Part shown: piece after piece, positions 42,748-51,412 of the stretch
Layout of the letters: every line of letters starts with the position of its first letter
Numbering within the stretch: position 1 is the stretch's first letter
Source: Tomitella fengzijianii
GTDB taxonomy: Bacteria > Actinomycetota > Actinomycetes > Mycobacteriales > Mycobacteriaceae
DNA: 64,000 bases
Assembly: GCF_007559025.1 (NCBI RefSeq)
Contig: NZ_CP041765.1
Span: forward strand, 3,593,501 to 3,657,500
Reading direction: 5' to 3'
Position numbers and translations under genes: made by a program
The notes under the pieces: model-generated
Told to the model about the DNA's origin: nothing
Databases searched by the model: none
What the model saw: the letters and a program-made list of their open reading frames with translations, nothing else

Positions 42748-43407
42748 ATGGAGGACACGACCGGCACCGCGCCGACGTCCGGAGAAGCGGACCAGGTGCT
42801 TGCGGACACGCTCGAGGACGCCGTGTTCGACGGCGCGGACTTCACCGGGGCCACCCTGCAGGGCGCCAACTGGACGCGCGTGGGCTTCACCGGCTGCAGC
42901 TTCCGCGACACCGACTTGTCCGGCCTGGTGACCGAGGCGGCGACGTTCACCGACTGCGACTTCGCCGGCGCCGTGCTGACCGACTCGCACCATTCGGGGA
43001 GCGCCTTCCGCAACTGCCGGTTCGAGTCCGCATCCCTGCACGGCAGCACGCTGCGCCACTCGTCCCTGCTGGGCAGCGTGTTCGACCGTTCCCGGCTGCG
43101 GCCGCTGACGCTGGATGAGGTCGACTTCACCCTCGCCGTGCTCGGCGAGACGGACCTGCGGAAGGTCGACCTGTCCGGCTGCAGGCTGCGCGAGGCGGGC
43201 CTGACGGGCGCCGACCTGCGCGACGCGGTGCTCACCGGAGCCGACCTCACCGGCGCAGGGGTGCACGGTGCGCGGCTGGACGGGGCGGATCTGCGCGGCG
43301 CGCGCGTCGACCCCGGTCTGTGGGTGACGGCGAGCCTGCGCGGCGCGCGGGTGGACGTGGAGCAGGCGATGGCGTTCACGCTCGCGCACGGGCTGAGCCT
43401 GGGGTGA
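42748..43407 (+). CDS. mfpA: MfpA pentapeptide-repeat protein (DNA gyrase-protecting type)
   Basis: A 219-aa right-handed quadrilateral beta-helix that mimics DNA and binds gyrase; in mycobacteria MfpA lowers fluoroquinolone sensitivity. SGSAFRNCRFESASLHGST, LLGSVFDRSRLRPLTLDEV, DFTLAVLGETDLRKVDLSG and RVDPGLWVTASLRGARVDV align closely with MfpA. Compared with the usual 183 aa, about 38 residues with an additional coil (LEDAVFDGADFTGATLQGAN) are added at the N-terminus. ATG 42748 follows GGATACT by 6 nt, a leaderless arrangement. No mfpB/conservon GTPase genes are adjacent, unlike in mycobacteria. Confidence 0.88.
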   Translation: MEDTTGTAPTSGEADQVLADTLEDAVFDGADFTGATLQGANWTRVGFTGCSFRDTDLSGLVTEAATFTDCDFAGAVLTDSHHSGSAFRNCRFESASLHGSTLRHSSLLGSVFDRSRLRPLTLDEVDFTLAVLGETDLRKVDLSGCRLREAGLTGADLRDAVLTGADLTGAGVHGARLDGADLRGARVDPGLWVTASLRGARVDVEQAMAFTLAHGLSLG

Positions 43408-43458
43408 CGCGGCGGCATCCGGCCTGACCGTCTCGTCGGCACGCGGCCGGCGGCGGTC

Positions 43459-44283
43459 TCAGCCGAGCCGCTGCACCCGGGCCCGCGCGTGCTCCACGCC
43501 GTCGACCAGGAACCACAGGCCCACGCCGCCGTCCGTCGCTGCGCTCCGCACCCGCAACCGCGCACCGGGCTCCACCGGGCGAAGGTATTCGATGATCACC
43601 CGGTGCGGCGCCGACCGCAGCGCCGGTTCCTCCGCCAGCAGGTCCTCGACCGCCTGCAGGTAGACGGCGTTGTTGAGGTGCCGCATGGGGTCGATGTCCG
43701 CGGATCGCAGCGCGAAATCCTGCTCGTCCGTCCCGTCCGTGAACGCCGGGGCCGCGGCGGTGAGCATGGGCCGCCAGCGCAGCCGATGCTCGGTGGTGCG
43801 CGCGAGCAGGTCGGCCTCGAGCTCGTCGCTGATGCGCATGGGCGCACCCGTCTCCGGGTTGATGCTGATCCAGAACGCCTCGGTCTCGATCAGCCCACCG
43901 GGGGCTCCCGCGGTCTCCTCGCTCGTCAACCGCACCCGCATCGTGGCCCAGCGGGTGGACATCGCCGAGCACCAGCGCTGAAGATGCAGCTCCGAGTGCC
44001 AGCGGATCGGCCGGAGCACGTCGATGACGCTGCGGCGCACCACCCACACCGGGTTGACGTCGCCCGGCATCTGCGCGATGTGGTCGAACGCGATGTCCTG
44101 CAGGAAGCGGGCGACCCCGTCCAGGCGGAGGCGCTCATCCCGGTCCACGTCGCCCGTGCGCACCCGGCGCCGGTCCTCGAACATGGGGCCCGATTCCGGC
44201 ATGGGCTGCAGCGGCTCGGGCGCGCTCACCGCGCCGTCCGCGGACTCGGCGGCACCCGGTCGCGCAGGGACCTGCCCGTTCAC
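43459..44283 (-). CDS. Acyl-ACP/acyl-CoA thioesterase, double hotdog
   Basis: A 274-aa cytosolic hydrolase with two hotdog halves, FatA/FatB-like. GVARFLQDIAFDHIAQMPGDVNPVWVVRRSVIDVLRPIRW is the N-terminal hotdog and DIDPMRHLNNAVYLQAVEDLLAEEP the second, containing the Asp-Asn-His catalytic pattern. The GTG start overlaps the htpG stop as GTGA, so translation is coupled to the chaperone. An ATG 28 codons downstream is an alternative. Would release fatty acids from acyl carriers. Confidence 0.85.
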   Translation of the reverse strand: MNGQVPARPGAAESADGAVSAPEPLQPMPESGPMFEDRRRVRTGDVDRDERLRLDGVARFLQDIAFDHIAQMPGDVNPVWVVRRSVIDVLRPIRWHSELHLQRWCSAMSTRWATMRVRLTSEETAGAPGGLIETEAFWISINPETGAPMRISDELEADLLARTTEHRLRWRPMLTAAAPAFTDGTDEQDFALRSADIDPMRHLNNAVYLQAVEDLLAEEPALRSAPHRVIIEYLRPVEPGARLRVRSAATDGGVGLWFLVDGVEHARARVQRLG

Positions 44284-46298
44284 AGCGCCGAGGACAGCTT
44301 GTCGCCCAGCAGCTTGGCGAACGCGGCCGGGTCGGACAGCTCGCCGCCCTCTGCCAGCACCGCCATGCCGTAGACCAAGTGCGCGGTGTCCGCGAGCCCG
44401 GCGTCGTCCGGCCGGGACTCGTGCGCCGCGCGCAGGCCCGTCACCAGCGGGTGCGTGGGGTTGATCTCGAGGATCCGCTTCATCTGCGGAAGCTCCTGCC
44501 CCATCGCCCGGTACATCTTCTCCAGCTGCGGGGTGATGTCGAAGGAGTCGCCCACCACGCACGCCGGCGACTCGGTGAGACGCGTGGACAGCCGCACCTC
44601 CTTGACATCCTCGGACAGCAGCTCCTGCATCCAGCCGGTGAGTCCCGCGAACTCGCCGGAACGCTTCTCCCGTTCCTCCTCGGCGGCCTTGCGCTCGTCC
44701 TCGCTGTCCAGGTCCACCTCGCCCTTGGCGATCGACTGGAAGCGCTTGCCCTCGAAATCCTGGACCGCGTCCACCCAGACCTCGTCGACGGGGTCGGTGA
44801 GGATGAGCACCTCGACGCCCTTGGCGCGGAACGCCTCCATGTGCGGCGAGTTCTCGACGGCCTGCCGCGACTCGCCGGTCATGTAGTAGACGACGTCCTG
44901 GTCCGCGCCGGCCCGCTCGATGTACCCGGCGAGAGTGGTGCGGGCGGGGGCGTACTCGTCCGAACCGTCCCCGGCCTGATCCTCGACGCCCTGTTCCTCG
45001 TCGCCCTGCGCCGCCGCGGTGTACGTCGACTCGAACGACGAGACCTCGAGGATCTTCTTCTGGTTGTCGGCGTCGGAGAGCAGCCCCTCCTTGAGCACCC
45101 GCCCGAACTGCTCCCAGAAGGTCGCGTAGTCGTCGGGCCGCTTGTCCTTCATCTCGGCGACGGTGGCCAGGACCTTGCGCACCAGCCCCTTCTGGATGCG
45201 CCGCACCTGGCGGTCCTGCTGGAGGATCTCGCGGGAGACGTTGAGCGAGAGGTCCTGCGCGTCCACCACGCCCTTGACGAAGCGCAGGTACTCCGGCATG
45301 AGCTCTTCGCAGTCGTCCATGATGAACACGCGCTTGACGTACAGCTGCACGCCGCGGCTGTGTTCGCGCTGGAACAGGTCGAACGGCGCCTGCGACGGGA
45401 TGAACAGCAGCGCCTGGTACTCGAAGGTGCCCTCCGCCTTCATGGGGATGACCTCGAGCGGGGAGTCCCAGCCGTGGCTGACGTGCCGGTAGAACTCCGC
45501 GTACTCCTCGTCGGTGACCTCGCTGCGCGGGCGGGTCCACAGCGCCTTCTGCGAGTTGACGGTAACGACCTCGCGCGTCGGCTCGCCCGGCTCCTCCCCC
45601 TCCTCGGGCGGCGGCGCGGGCACCGTCTTCTCCATGCGGATCGGCCACGCGATGAAGTCCGAATGCCGCTTGATGATGCCGGTCAGCGTCTGCTCGGAGG
45701 TGTAGTCGAACAGGTGGTTCTCGTCGTCCGCCGGCTTGAGGTCCAGCGTGACCGAGGTGCCTTGCGGCGCGTCGGCGACGTCCTCGATGGTGTAGGTGTC
45801 CTCGCCGTGCGACTGCCACTTGGTGCCGGCGTCCTCGCCCGCCTTGCGTGAGACCAGCGTGACAGTGTCGGCCACCATGAACGTGGAGTAGAACCCGATG
45901 CCGAACTGGCCGATCAGCGCCTCCGCCGCCGCGGGGCTGTCGGAGTCCTTGGCCTCCTTGGCCGCCACGAGCGCCTCGCGCAGCTGACCGGTGCCGGACT
46001 TCGCCAGGGTGCCGATGAGGTCGACGACCTCCTCGCGTGACATCCCGATGCCGTTGTCGCGCACCGTCAGCGTGCGCGCCTCCGGATCCGCGATCAACTC
46101 GATGTGCAGGTCGGACGTGTCGACGTCCAGGTCCTTGTCCTGGAACGCGGCCAGCCGCAGCTTGTCGAGCGCGTCGGACGAGTTCGAGATGAGCTCCCGC
46201 AGGAACGAATCCTTGTTGGTGTAGATCGAATGGATCATCAGATCCAGGAGCTGGCGCGACTGCGCCTGGAACTCGCGCGTTTCCACCGAGGGTGCCAC
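44280..46298 (-). CDS. htpG: Chaperone HtpG (Hsp90)
   Basis: ATP-dependent cytosolic dimeric chaperone. At 672 aa it is somewhat longer than E. coli HtpG. SIYTNKDSFLRELISNSSDALDKLR, TVRDNGIGMSREEVVDLIGTLAKSGT and IGQFGIGFYSTFMVAD form the GHKL nucleotide pocket. YVKRVFIMDDCEELMPEYLRFVKGVVDAQDLSLNVSRE marks the middle domain. A charged insert (GDEEQGVEDQAGDGSDEYA) is unusual. GTG start at 46298, AAAGGA upstream. No CIRCE or HAIR element seen. Confidence 0.96.
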   Translation of the reverse strand: MAPSVETREFQAQSRQLLDLMIHSIYTNKDSFLRELISNSSDALDKLRLAAFQDKDLDVDTSDLHIELIADPEARTLTVRDNGIGMSREEVVDLIGTLAKSGTGQLREALVAAKEAKDSDSPAAAEALIGQFGIGFYSTFMVADTVTLVSRKAGEDAGTKWQSHGEDTYTIEDVADAPQGTSVTLDLKPADDENHLFDYTSEQTLTGIIKRHSDFIAWPIRMEKTVPAPPPEEGEEPGEPTREVVTVNSQKALWTRPRSEVTDEEYAEFYRHVSHGWDSPLEVIPMKAEGTFEYQALLFIPSQAPFDLFQREHSRGVQLYVKRVFIMDDCEELMPEYLRFVKGVVDAQDLSLNVSREILQQDRQVRRIQKGLVRKVLATVAEMKDKRPDDYATFWEQFGRVLKEGLLSDADNQKKILEVSSFESTYTAAAQGDEEQGVEDQAGDGSDEYAPARTTLAGYIERAGADQDVVYYMTGESRQAVENSPHMEAFRAKGVEVLILTDPVDEVWVDAVQDFEGKRFQSIAKGEVDLDSEDERKAAEEEREKRSGEFAGLTGWMQELLSEDVKEVRLSTRLTESPACVVGDSFDITPQLEKMYRAMGQELPQMKRILEINPTHPLVTGLRAAHESRPDDAGLADTAHLVYGMAVLAEGGELSDPAAFAKLLGDKLSSAL

Positions 46299-46634
46299 GG
46301 GATTGTCCTTTCGAACGAACTGTCCTGCCTGCGCTCTCGCCGCGCGCGGGGCCCGCACGCGGCGATGCGGCGGTGCACTGTCGCGCACTTCCGCCGACCG
46401 GCATGGTAGCGCGCGGTACGGACACCGCCGGCGCGTGGACCGGAGCGGGGCGGCAAGGCGCCACCCGACCGGCGGATTCGAGCCGATCCGAGCTCTCCGC
46501 CACACCACCGACGAGAACTGTGCTTGGATCACATCAGACCACTTTGATCACAACAGAAACACGCAGTCTGGTCACAGCTGAATCGCCCAGTCTGGTCGCC
46601 GCAGATACATCCAGCCCAATCGGAAGGTCCGAGC
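46299..46634. promoter_or_regulatory. Divergent htpG / membrane-gene control region
   Basis: No gene in 336 bp. CAGTCTGGTC occurs exactly at 46564-46573 and 46588-46597 (24-bp period), and GATCACA at 46527-46533 and 46546-46552 (19-bp period). GATACA near 46604 could be a -10 for the plus-strand gene. No known heat-shock operator is visible. Confidence 0.35.
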
Positions 46635-47012
46635 ATGTCGTTCTGGGAGTCGATCTGGCTCATCATCGTCGTATTCGCGTTCGTGTGCTATCTGATGGTG
46701 CTGTGGACGATCATCACGGATCTGTTCCGCGACCACAGGCTCAGCGGCTGGTGGAAGGCCGTCTGGGTGATCTGCATGTTCATCTTCCCGCTGTTCACCG
46801 CGCTCGCGTACCTGATCGCCCGCGGCCAGGGCATGGCCGAACGCCAGCGCGAGGCGATCGGCGCCGCGAAGGCCGCCCAGGACGATTACATCCGCAGCGT
46901 GGTGCACCAGTCCTCCCCCGCGGAGCAGATCGCCGACGCGAAGTCGCTGCTGGAGAACGGCACGATCACCCCGGACGAGTTCGAAACGATCAAGGGCAAG
47001 GCACTGGCGTGA
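46635..47012 (+). CDS. PLDc_N/SHOCT-domain membrane protein
   Basis: A 125-aa protein with two helices in a PLD-nuclease N-terminal domain (IWLIIVVFAFVCYLMVLWTI; WWKAVWVICMFIFPLFTALAYLI), a basic linker, and a C-terminal SHOCT motif (IADAKSLLENGTITPDEFETIKGKAL). SHOCT tails are common oligomerisation/targeting modules. The LapA-like gene follows 22 nt later on the same strand. Exact role unknown. Confidence 0.85.
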   Translation: MSFWESIWLIIVVFAFVCYLMVLWTIITDLFRDHRLSGWWKAVWVICMFIFPLFTALAYLIARGQGMAERQREAIGAAKAAQDDYIRSVVHQSSPAEQIADAKSLLENGTITPDEFETIKGKALA

Positions 47013-47034
47013 CATCCGGAACGGCGGCGGCGCG

Positions 47035-47253
47035 ATGAAGAACCTGCTCTCCAAGATCAGCTTCTCCCAATGGCTGGGGCTCGTCCTGGCGGTCCTGGCC
47101 ATCATCTTCGTGTTCACCAACACGAACACGGCGAACATCACGTTGTACGGGCTGCATCTCAGCGGGCCCACCTGGCTGATCCTGCTGATCATCCTCGCCA
47201 TCGGCTGGCTGATCGGCCTGCTCACGGGTAGAAAGCGGTACAGAAGCAACTGA
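47035..47253 (+). CDS. LapA/DUF1049-like small membrane protein
   Basis: A 72-aa two-helix protein: WLGLVLAVLAIIFVFTNTNTANITLYGLHLSGPTWLILLIILAIGWLIGLL, ending in RKRYR. The pattern of an Asn-rich turn between two helices matches DUF1049 (LapA). Likely co-transcribed with the SHOCT gene and possibly the macro-domain gene 37 nt further on. Confidence 0.82.
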   Translation: MKNLLSKISFSQWLGLVLAVLAIIFVFTNTNTANITLYGLHLSGPTWLILLIILAIGWLIGLLTGRKRYRSN

Positions 47254-47290
47254 AAGAGCTCGTCGTCGCGCACGCCGGGAGGTGACCGGG

Positions 47291-47827
47291 ATGGACAGCG
47301 CCGGTACGGCCGCGCCCGCCATCGAGGTGGTGCGGGGCGATATCACCCTGATCAGGGTCGACGCCGTCGTCAACGCCGCCAACTCGTCACTGCTCGGCGG
47401 CGGGGGCGTCGACGGCGCGATCCACCGCGCGGGCGGGCCTGCGATCCTCGCCGAATGCCGCGCACTGCGCCGCACCACACTTCCCGACGGTCTTCCCGCG
47501 GGCCAGGCGGTCGCCACCACGGCCGGCGACCTGCCGGCGCGGTGGGTGATCCACACCGTCGGGCCCGTGCACTCCCCGACGGGCGGCGAGCGGCAGGCGG
47601 CGCTGCTCCGGTCGTGTTATGCGAGCAGCCTCGCCGTGGCCGACCGCCTGCACGCGCGCACGGTGTCGTTTCCGCTGGTTTCCGCCGGCGCGTACGGCTG
47701 GCCGGTCGATGATGCGGTCGCGCAGGCGGTCGAGGGGATCCGCGCATCCGGCACCGCAGTGGGGGCCGTGACGCTGGTGGCCTTCGACGAGCACGTCGCC
47801 GACTTGATGCGCCGGGCCCTCGCCTGA
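47291..47827 (+). CDS. Macro-domain O-acetyl-ADP-ribose deacetylase
   Basis: A 178-aa macro domain that hydrolyses O-acetyl-ADP-ribose or removes ADP-ribose. VVNAANSSLLGGGGVDGAIHRAGG is the YmdB/MacroD signature with the catalytic Asn and Asp, and SFPLVSAGAYGWP the distal ribose loop. ATG 47291 has GGAGG at 8 nt. Confidence 0.93.
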   Translation: MDSAGTAAPAIEVVRGDITLIRVDAVVNAANSSLLGGGGVDGAIHRAGGPAILAECRALRRTTLPDGLPAGQAVATTAGDLPARWVIHTVGPVHSPTGGERQAALLRSCYASSLAVADRLHARTVSFPLVSAGAYGWPVDDAVAQAVEGIRASGTAVGAVTLVAFDEHVADLMRRALA

Positions 47828-47849
47828 CGACGCGGCATCACCCGCCGGT

Positions 47850-47975
47850 GGCCACAACCAGGTTCAGCGCCCGTCCGCCGGGCCCTCACCAGACCTGGTG
47901 TCGGTTTCCTCAGGCCACAACCAGGTTCAGCGCCCGTTCGCCGGGCCCTCACCAGGCCTGGTGTCGGTTTCGTCG
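47850..47975. repeat. 63-bp tandem duplication covering the 3' end of the next gene
   Basis: Copy 1 is 47850-47912 and copy 2 is 47913-47975, with about four mismatches. Copy 2 contains the last 16 codons and stop of the minus-strand gene ending at 47927; copy 1 repeats them downstream. Each holds a CACCAG-ACCTGGTG/CACCAGGCCTGGTG near-palindrome. Confidence 0.88.
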
Positions 47976-48154
47976 GCGCGCGCCCTCTTCGCCGCATCAC
48001 GCAACTCGAGCCCGTCGGTGAGCATGTCGCCCACCTCGCGGGCCACGTCGCGGACGCAGGTCGTGATGATGGTGGCGATCCGCCCCACCCGCACCGCCGT
48101 CGACTCCGTCAGCTCCTGAGCAATGTCCTTGCGCGATTCGAACTTGCCGACCAT
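47927..48154 (-). CDS. Small helical protein downstream of the desaturase, unknown function
   Basis: A 75-aa protein, mostly amphipathic helix (VGRIATIITTCVRDVAREVGDMLTDGLELRDAAKRARA), no signal peptide. ATG 48154 has GGGAGGGG 6-7 nt upstream. Third on the reductase-desaturase strand, 69 bp after the desaturase. No family recognised. Confidence 0.65.
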   Translation of the reverse strand: MVGKFESRKDIAQELTESTAVRVGRIATIITTCVRDVAREVGDMLTDGLELRDAAKRARADETDTRPGEGPANGR

Positions 48155-48223
48155 CACGCACCCCTCCCTTCTGTCCGCGCCCTGCACCCCGCGGCCGGCG
48201 GCCGTGCAGGCCTGTCCACCCCA

Positions 48224-49411
48224 TCATGCCGCACCGGACGACCGCTCGATCACCACCGTGGGCACACCGGGGCGCCCCACCAGCGCGTTCGGCAGCGCGA
48301 AGCGGAAGATCTTCCCCCACACCGAGCCGATCTGCCGCAAGAATCCGCCGGTGTTGTAGGGCAGTCCGTAACGGCTGCAGATGTCCTCGACCCGCGGGGC
48401 CAGCTGAGGATAGCGATGCGCGGGCAGGTCGGGGAACAGGTGATGCTCGATCTGATGCGACAGATTGCCGGACAGGACGTGGAACAGCGGGCTGCCCGCG
48501 ATGTTCGCGGAGCCGAGCATCTGCCGCACGTACCATTCGCCCCGGCTCTCGTCGGCGGTCTCCTCCTCGCTGAACGACGCGACGCCCGTGGGGAAGTGGC
48601 CGCAGAAGATGATCGAGAACGTCCACAGGTTGCGGACGAGGTTGGCGGCACCGTTCCCCACCAGCGTGGTGACGAAGAACGGCCCGGTGAGCGCGGGGAA
48701 CACCGCGTAGTCCTTGAGCACCTGGCGGCCGGCCTTGCGCCACCAGCCCACCGCCAGCGGCTTGATGTCCGCCCAGCCGCGCTTGCCCTGCACCACGTTC
48801 TCGATCTCCAGGTCGTGCAGCATCACGCCCCATTCGAACAGCACCATCAGCATAGCGGCGAACAGCGGATTGCCCAGGTGGTGCGGGTACCACCTCTGAT
48901 CCGGGTCCATGCGCAGGATGCCGTAGCCGATATCGCGGTCCTTGCCCACGATGTTCGTGAACGTGTGGTGCATGTAGTTGTGCGAGTGGCGCCACTGGTC
49001 CGCCGGGCAGACGGTGTCCCACTCGAACTCCCGGGAGTTCAGCCCGCGTTCGCGCATCCAGTCGTACTGGCCGTGCATGACGTTGTGGCCGATCTCCATG
49101 TTGTCGAGGATCTTCGACAGGCTGAGTGCGCCGACGCCCGCCAGCCACACCGGAGGCAGGAACGGCACGTACATCGCGGCGCGGCCTGCCACCTCCATGC
49201 CTCGCTGCACCTTGATGACGTCGTAGATGTATTTGCGGTCCGCGGCGCCGAGGTCCGCCACCGTCTCGGCGCGCAGCGCGTCGAGCTCCCGGCCGATCTC
49301 CTCGACGTCCTCGCGGCTCAGGACCACCGCGCCGGGCCGCGCGTCATCGTCGCGTCGAGCAGGTTCTCGGCGGGTGATCGTGCGGCCCAGCGGGCCCAAT
49401 AGTGCGAACAT
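48224..49411 (-). CDS. Membrane fatty-acyl desaturase, DesA3-like
   Basis: A 395-aa integral-membrane di-iron desaturase that introduces a double bond (probably delta-9) into acyl-CoA. Three His boxes are HNVMH (109-113), HSHNYMHH (142-149) and QIEHH (320-324). Hydrophobic pairs lie around 80-100 and 190-260. It follows the FAD/2Fe-2S reductase gene by 61 nt, matching the mycobacterial DesA3-reductase pair. Likely under the TetR operator upstream of the reductase. Confidence 0.9.
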   Translation of the reverse strand: MFALLGPLGRTITRREPARRDDDARPGAVVLSREDVEEIGRELDALRAETVADLGAADRKYIYDVIKVQRGMEVAGRAAMYVPFLPPVWLAGVGALSLSKILDNMEIGHNVMHGQYDWMRERGLNSREFEWDTVCPADQWRHSHNYMHHTFTNIVGKDRDIGYGILRMDPDQRWYPHHLGNPLFAAMLMVLFEWGVMLHDLEIENVVQGKRGWADIKPLAVGWWRKAGRQVLKDYAVFPALTGPFFVTTLVGNGAANLVRNLWTFSIIFCGHFPTGVASFSEEETADESRGEWYVRQMLGSANIAGSPLFHVLSGNLSHQIEHHLFPDLPAHRYPQLAPRVEDICSRYGLPYNTGGFLRQIGSVWGKIFRFALPNALVGRPGVPTVVIERSSGAA

Positions 49412-49472
49412 GTGTACTCCTCGTCGATGGTCGGTCGCGGTTTCCGGCGGGACAGGTCCGGCGGCTGGCGCG

Positions 49473-50588
49473 TCAGACGGCGATGTCGACGTCGCCGACG
49501 GGCCTGTTGATGCACAGCTGGATCGGCTGGTCGGGCTCGGCGTCCGCCTTGCCGGTGAGCGCGTTGCGCGTGCAGCCGGAGCGGCGCACGGCCGTGCACG
49601 AGAAGCAGATGCCCATGCGGCAGCCGTATTCGGGGCTCAGACCGGCGGCCTCGGCCTGTTCCAGCAGGACGTCGCCGGTGTTGGCGGCATCCACTCCTGA
49701 TGCGGAGAAGGTCACCGTGCCGCGCACGTCGTCGTCGGCGGGCGGGGCCGCGGGGGCCGCCTCGAACGCCTCGGTGTGCAGGTTCCCACCGATGCCCATC
49801 CCGTCGTAGACCTCGCGCACCGCGGTCATCATCCGCGCCGGCCCGCACAGGTAGGACTGCGCTCCACGCACCCACGGCGCGGCCTGCGCGAGGTGCTCGG
49901 CGGTGAAGTGCCCGTCCACGTCGCCCGCCCCGGGAGTGCCCGTGCACCCCACGGCGACGGTCACGCCGAGGGCCTTCCCCAGCCTGCGCAGCTCGCCGGC
50001 GTGCACCAGATCGTCCGGCCGGCTGACGTAGTGCAGGAACGCCACTCGCCCCTCGTGCCGCTCGTCGACCAGTGTCCGCAGCATCGCGAGCACCGGAGTG
50101 ATCCCGCTGCCGCCGCTGATGAGGACGATGTCGCGCGGCCGCGGCCGGGGCAGGTGAAACTCCCCGGCGGCCTGCTCCAGGTCCACCATGAGGCCCGGTT
50201 CGGCCCGCTCGAGCAGCTCCCGGGAGACCAGCCCCGACGGATGCGCCTTCACGGTGAGTTCCAGGCGGCCGTCGTCCGCGTGCTCGGAGCCGCACGGGGA
50301 GAAGCAGCGGGTGTGCCGTACCCCGTCGACCACCACCCCCACCCGCACGAACTGCCCGGCGCGGAAGCCGCGCCACTGCCGCGTCGGCCGGAGTTGCAGG
50401 GTGACGGAATCTGCGACTTCACGGTGTACATCCGTCACCCTCGCCCGAAGCTCATTGGCCGTGACCGTCGGCGCGATCAGCTCGGTGTACCGGTCGACGC
50501 CATGCGGCGTCGCCATGGTCTCGAACAGGCCCACCAGCCGGCCAAGCATCGGCGCCACAGGCCTGCCAGCTGCAATCTGTCCCATCAT
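49473..50588 (-). CDS. Desaturase electron-transfer oxidoreductase (FAD, NAD, 2Fe-2S)
   Basis: A 371-aa soluble reductase passing electrons from NADPH to the desaturase. RGFRAGQFVRVGVVVDGVRHTRCFSPCG binds FAD, ISGGSGITPVLAMLRTL binds NAD(P), and the C-terminal ferredoxin domain carries CRMGICFSC...C. Domain order equals KshB and Rv3230c-type reductases; adjacency argues for the desaturase. ATG 50588 has AGGAGGG at 6 nt; the longer frame is rejected. Confidence 0.9.
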   Translation of the reverse strand: MMGQIAAGRPVAPMLGRLVGLFETMATPHGVDRYTELIAPTVTANELRARVTDVHREVADSVTLQLRPTRQWRGFRAGQFVRVGVVVDGVRHTRCFSPCGSEHADDGRLELTVKAHPSGLVSRELLERAEPGLMVDLEQAAGEFHLPRPRPRDIVLISGGSGITPVLAMLRTLVDERHEGRVAFLHYVSRPDDLVHAGELRRLGKALGVTVAVGCTGTPGAGDVDGHFTAEHLAQAAPWVRGAQSYLCGPARMMTAVREVYDGMGIGGNLHTEAFEAAPAAPPADDDVRGTVTFSASGVDAANTGDVLLEQAEAAGLSPEYGCRMGICFSCTAVRRSGCTRNALTGKADAEPDQPIQLCINRPVGDVDIAV

Positions 50589-50686
50589 GTTGCACCCTCC
50601 TGCCGCTCCTCGCGGCCTCCCGACCCTTCGGTTGCGCACGCTCTCCACGTCGACGCCGTACCGATCCGGGATGCGGCCGTACATTT

Positions 50687-50708
50687 TCAGTGCACATCCG
50701 TACACTGA
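50687..50708. promoter_or_regulatory. TetR-type operator TCAGTGCAC-N4-GTACACTGA
   Basis: Arms match in 8 of 9 positions. It lies 98 bp before the reductase start and 77 bp before the divergent TetR gene, a usual place for an autoregulated desaturase repressor. Confidence 0.6.
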
Positions 50709-50785
50709 TCATTGTGACAGCTGAGTACGCGACCGGGTCAAGGGCGACGGACTGTGATCTGCGCTACGGACATAGAATCGAAGGC

Positions 50786-51412
50786 ATGGTCGAGCCCCTC
50801 GGCGCGGCGCGGGTCTCGCGCGCGGAACGCAAACAGCTCACCCGCCGCGCACTGCTGGACGGGACGTTCGACCTGCTCGAGGACCGCAATTTCTCCGGAC
50901 TGAGCCTGCGCGAGGTGGCCCGCGCCGCCGGCATCGTGCCGACGGCCTTCTACCGGCACTTCGCCTCGCTCGACGACCTGGGCGTAGCGCTCGCAGAGGA
51001 GTCGATGCGCGTCGCCAGGCAGGTGCTCAGGGACGCGCGGCGCGGCGGCGATCCGATCACCATCGACACGGCGCTGGACGCGCTCGGAAGTAAGGTCGGC
51101 GACCATCCCCGTGAGTTCCGCTTCGTCACCCGCGAACGCCACGGCGGAATGGCGGAGATCCGGCGCGCCATCGGTTCGGAGCTGCGGGCGCTCGTCGGCG
51201 AGCTCGCCATCGACCTCGCCCGCACGCCGGCCCTGGACGCGTGGGCGCCCGCGGATCTGGAAACGGCCGCAGACCTTCTCACGGTGACAGCGCTGGAATC
51301 GGTCCCCGGCCTGCTGGGCCCGCAGCGCGACCACGCCGCAGCCCTCGATCGTGCGGGACGGCAGCTGCGGATCATCACCACCGGAATGACCGCCGCCCGC
51401 CCGCGCGGCTGA
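50786..51412 (+). CDS. TetR-family regulator, putative desaturase repressor
   Basis: A 208-aa TetR protein. The HTH is RALLDGTFDLLEDRNFSGLSLREVARAAGIVPTAFYRHFASLDDLG. ATG 50786 is 7 nt after TAGAAT (50773-50778), indicating a leaderless message. Divergent from the reductase-desaturase operon across a 22-bp palindrome, like P. aeruginosa DesT or mycobacterial MadR. An acyl-CoA ligand is likely by analogy. Confidence 0.85.
   Translation: MVEPLGAARVSRAERKQLTRRALLDGTFDLLEDRNFSGLSLREVARAAGIVPTAFYRHFASLDDLGVALAEESMRVARQVLRDARRGGDPITIDTALDALGSKVGDHPREFRFVTRERHGGMAEIRRAIGSELRALVGELAIDLARTPALDAWAPADLETAADLLTVTALESVPGLLGPQRDHAAALDRAGRQLRIITTGMTAARPRG

Noticed and set aside
46299-46634. CIRCE or HAIR heat-shock operator upstream of htpG
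   Set aside because: Neither TTAGCACTC-N9-GAGTGCTAA nor CTTGAGT-N7-ACTCAAG, nor a near match, is present.
49473-50588. KshB, reductase of the 9-alpha-hydroxylase
   Set aside because: Domain order is the same, but the gene is 61 nt from a desaturase and divergent from a desaturase-type TetR; no link to kshA.
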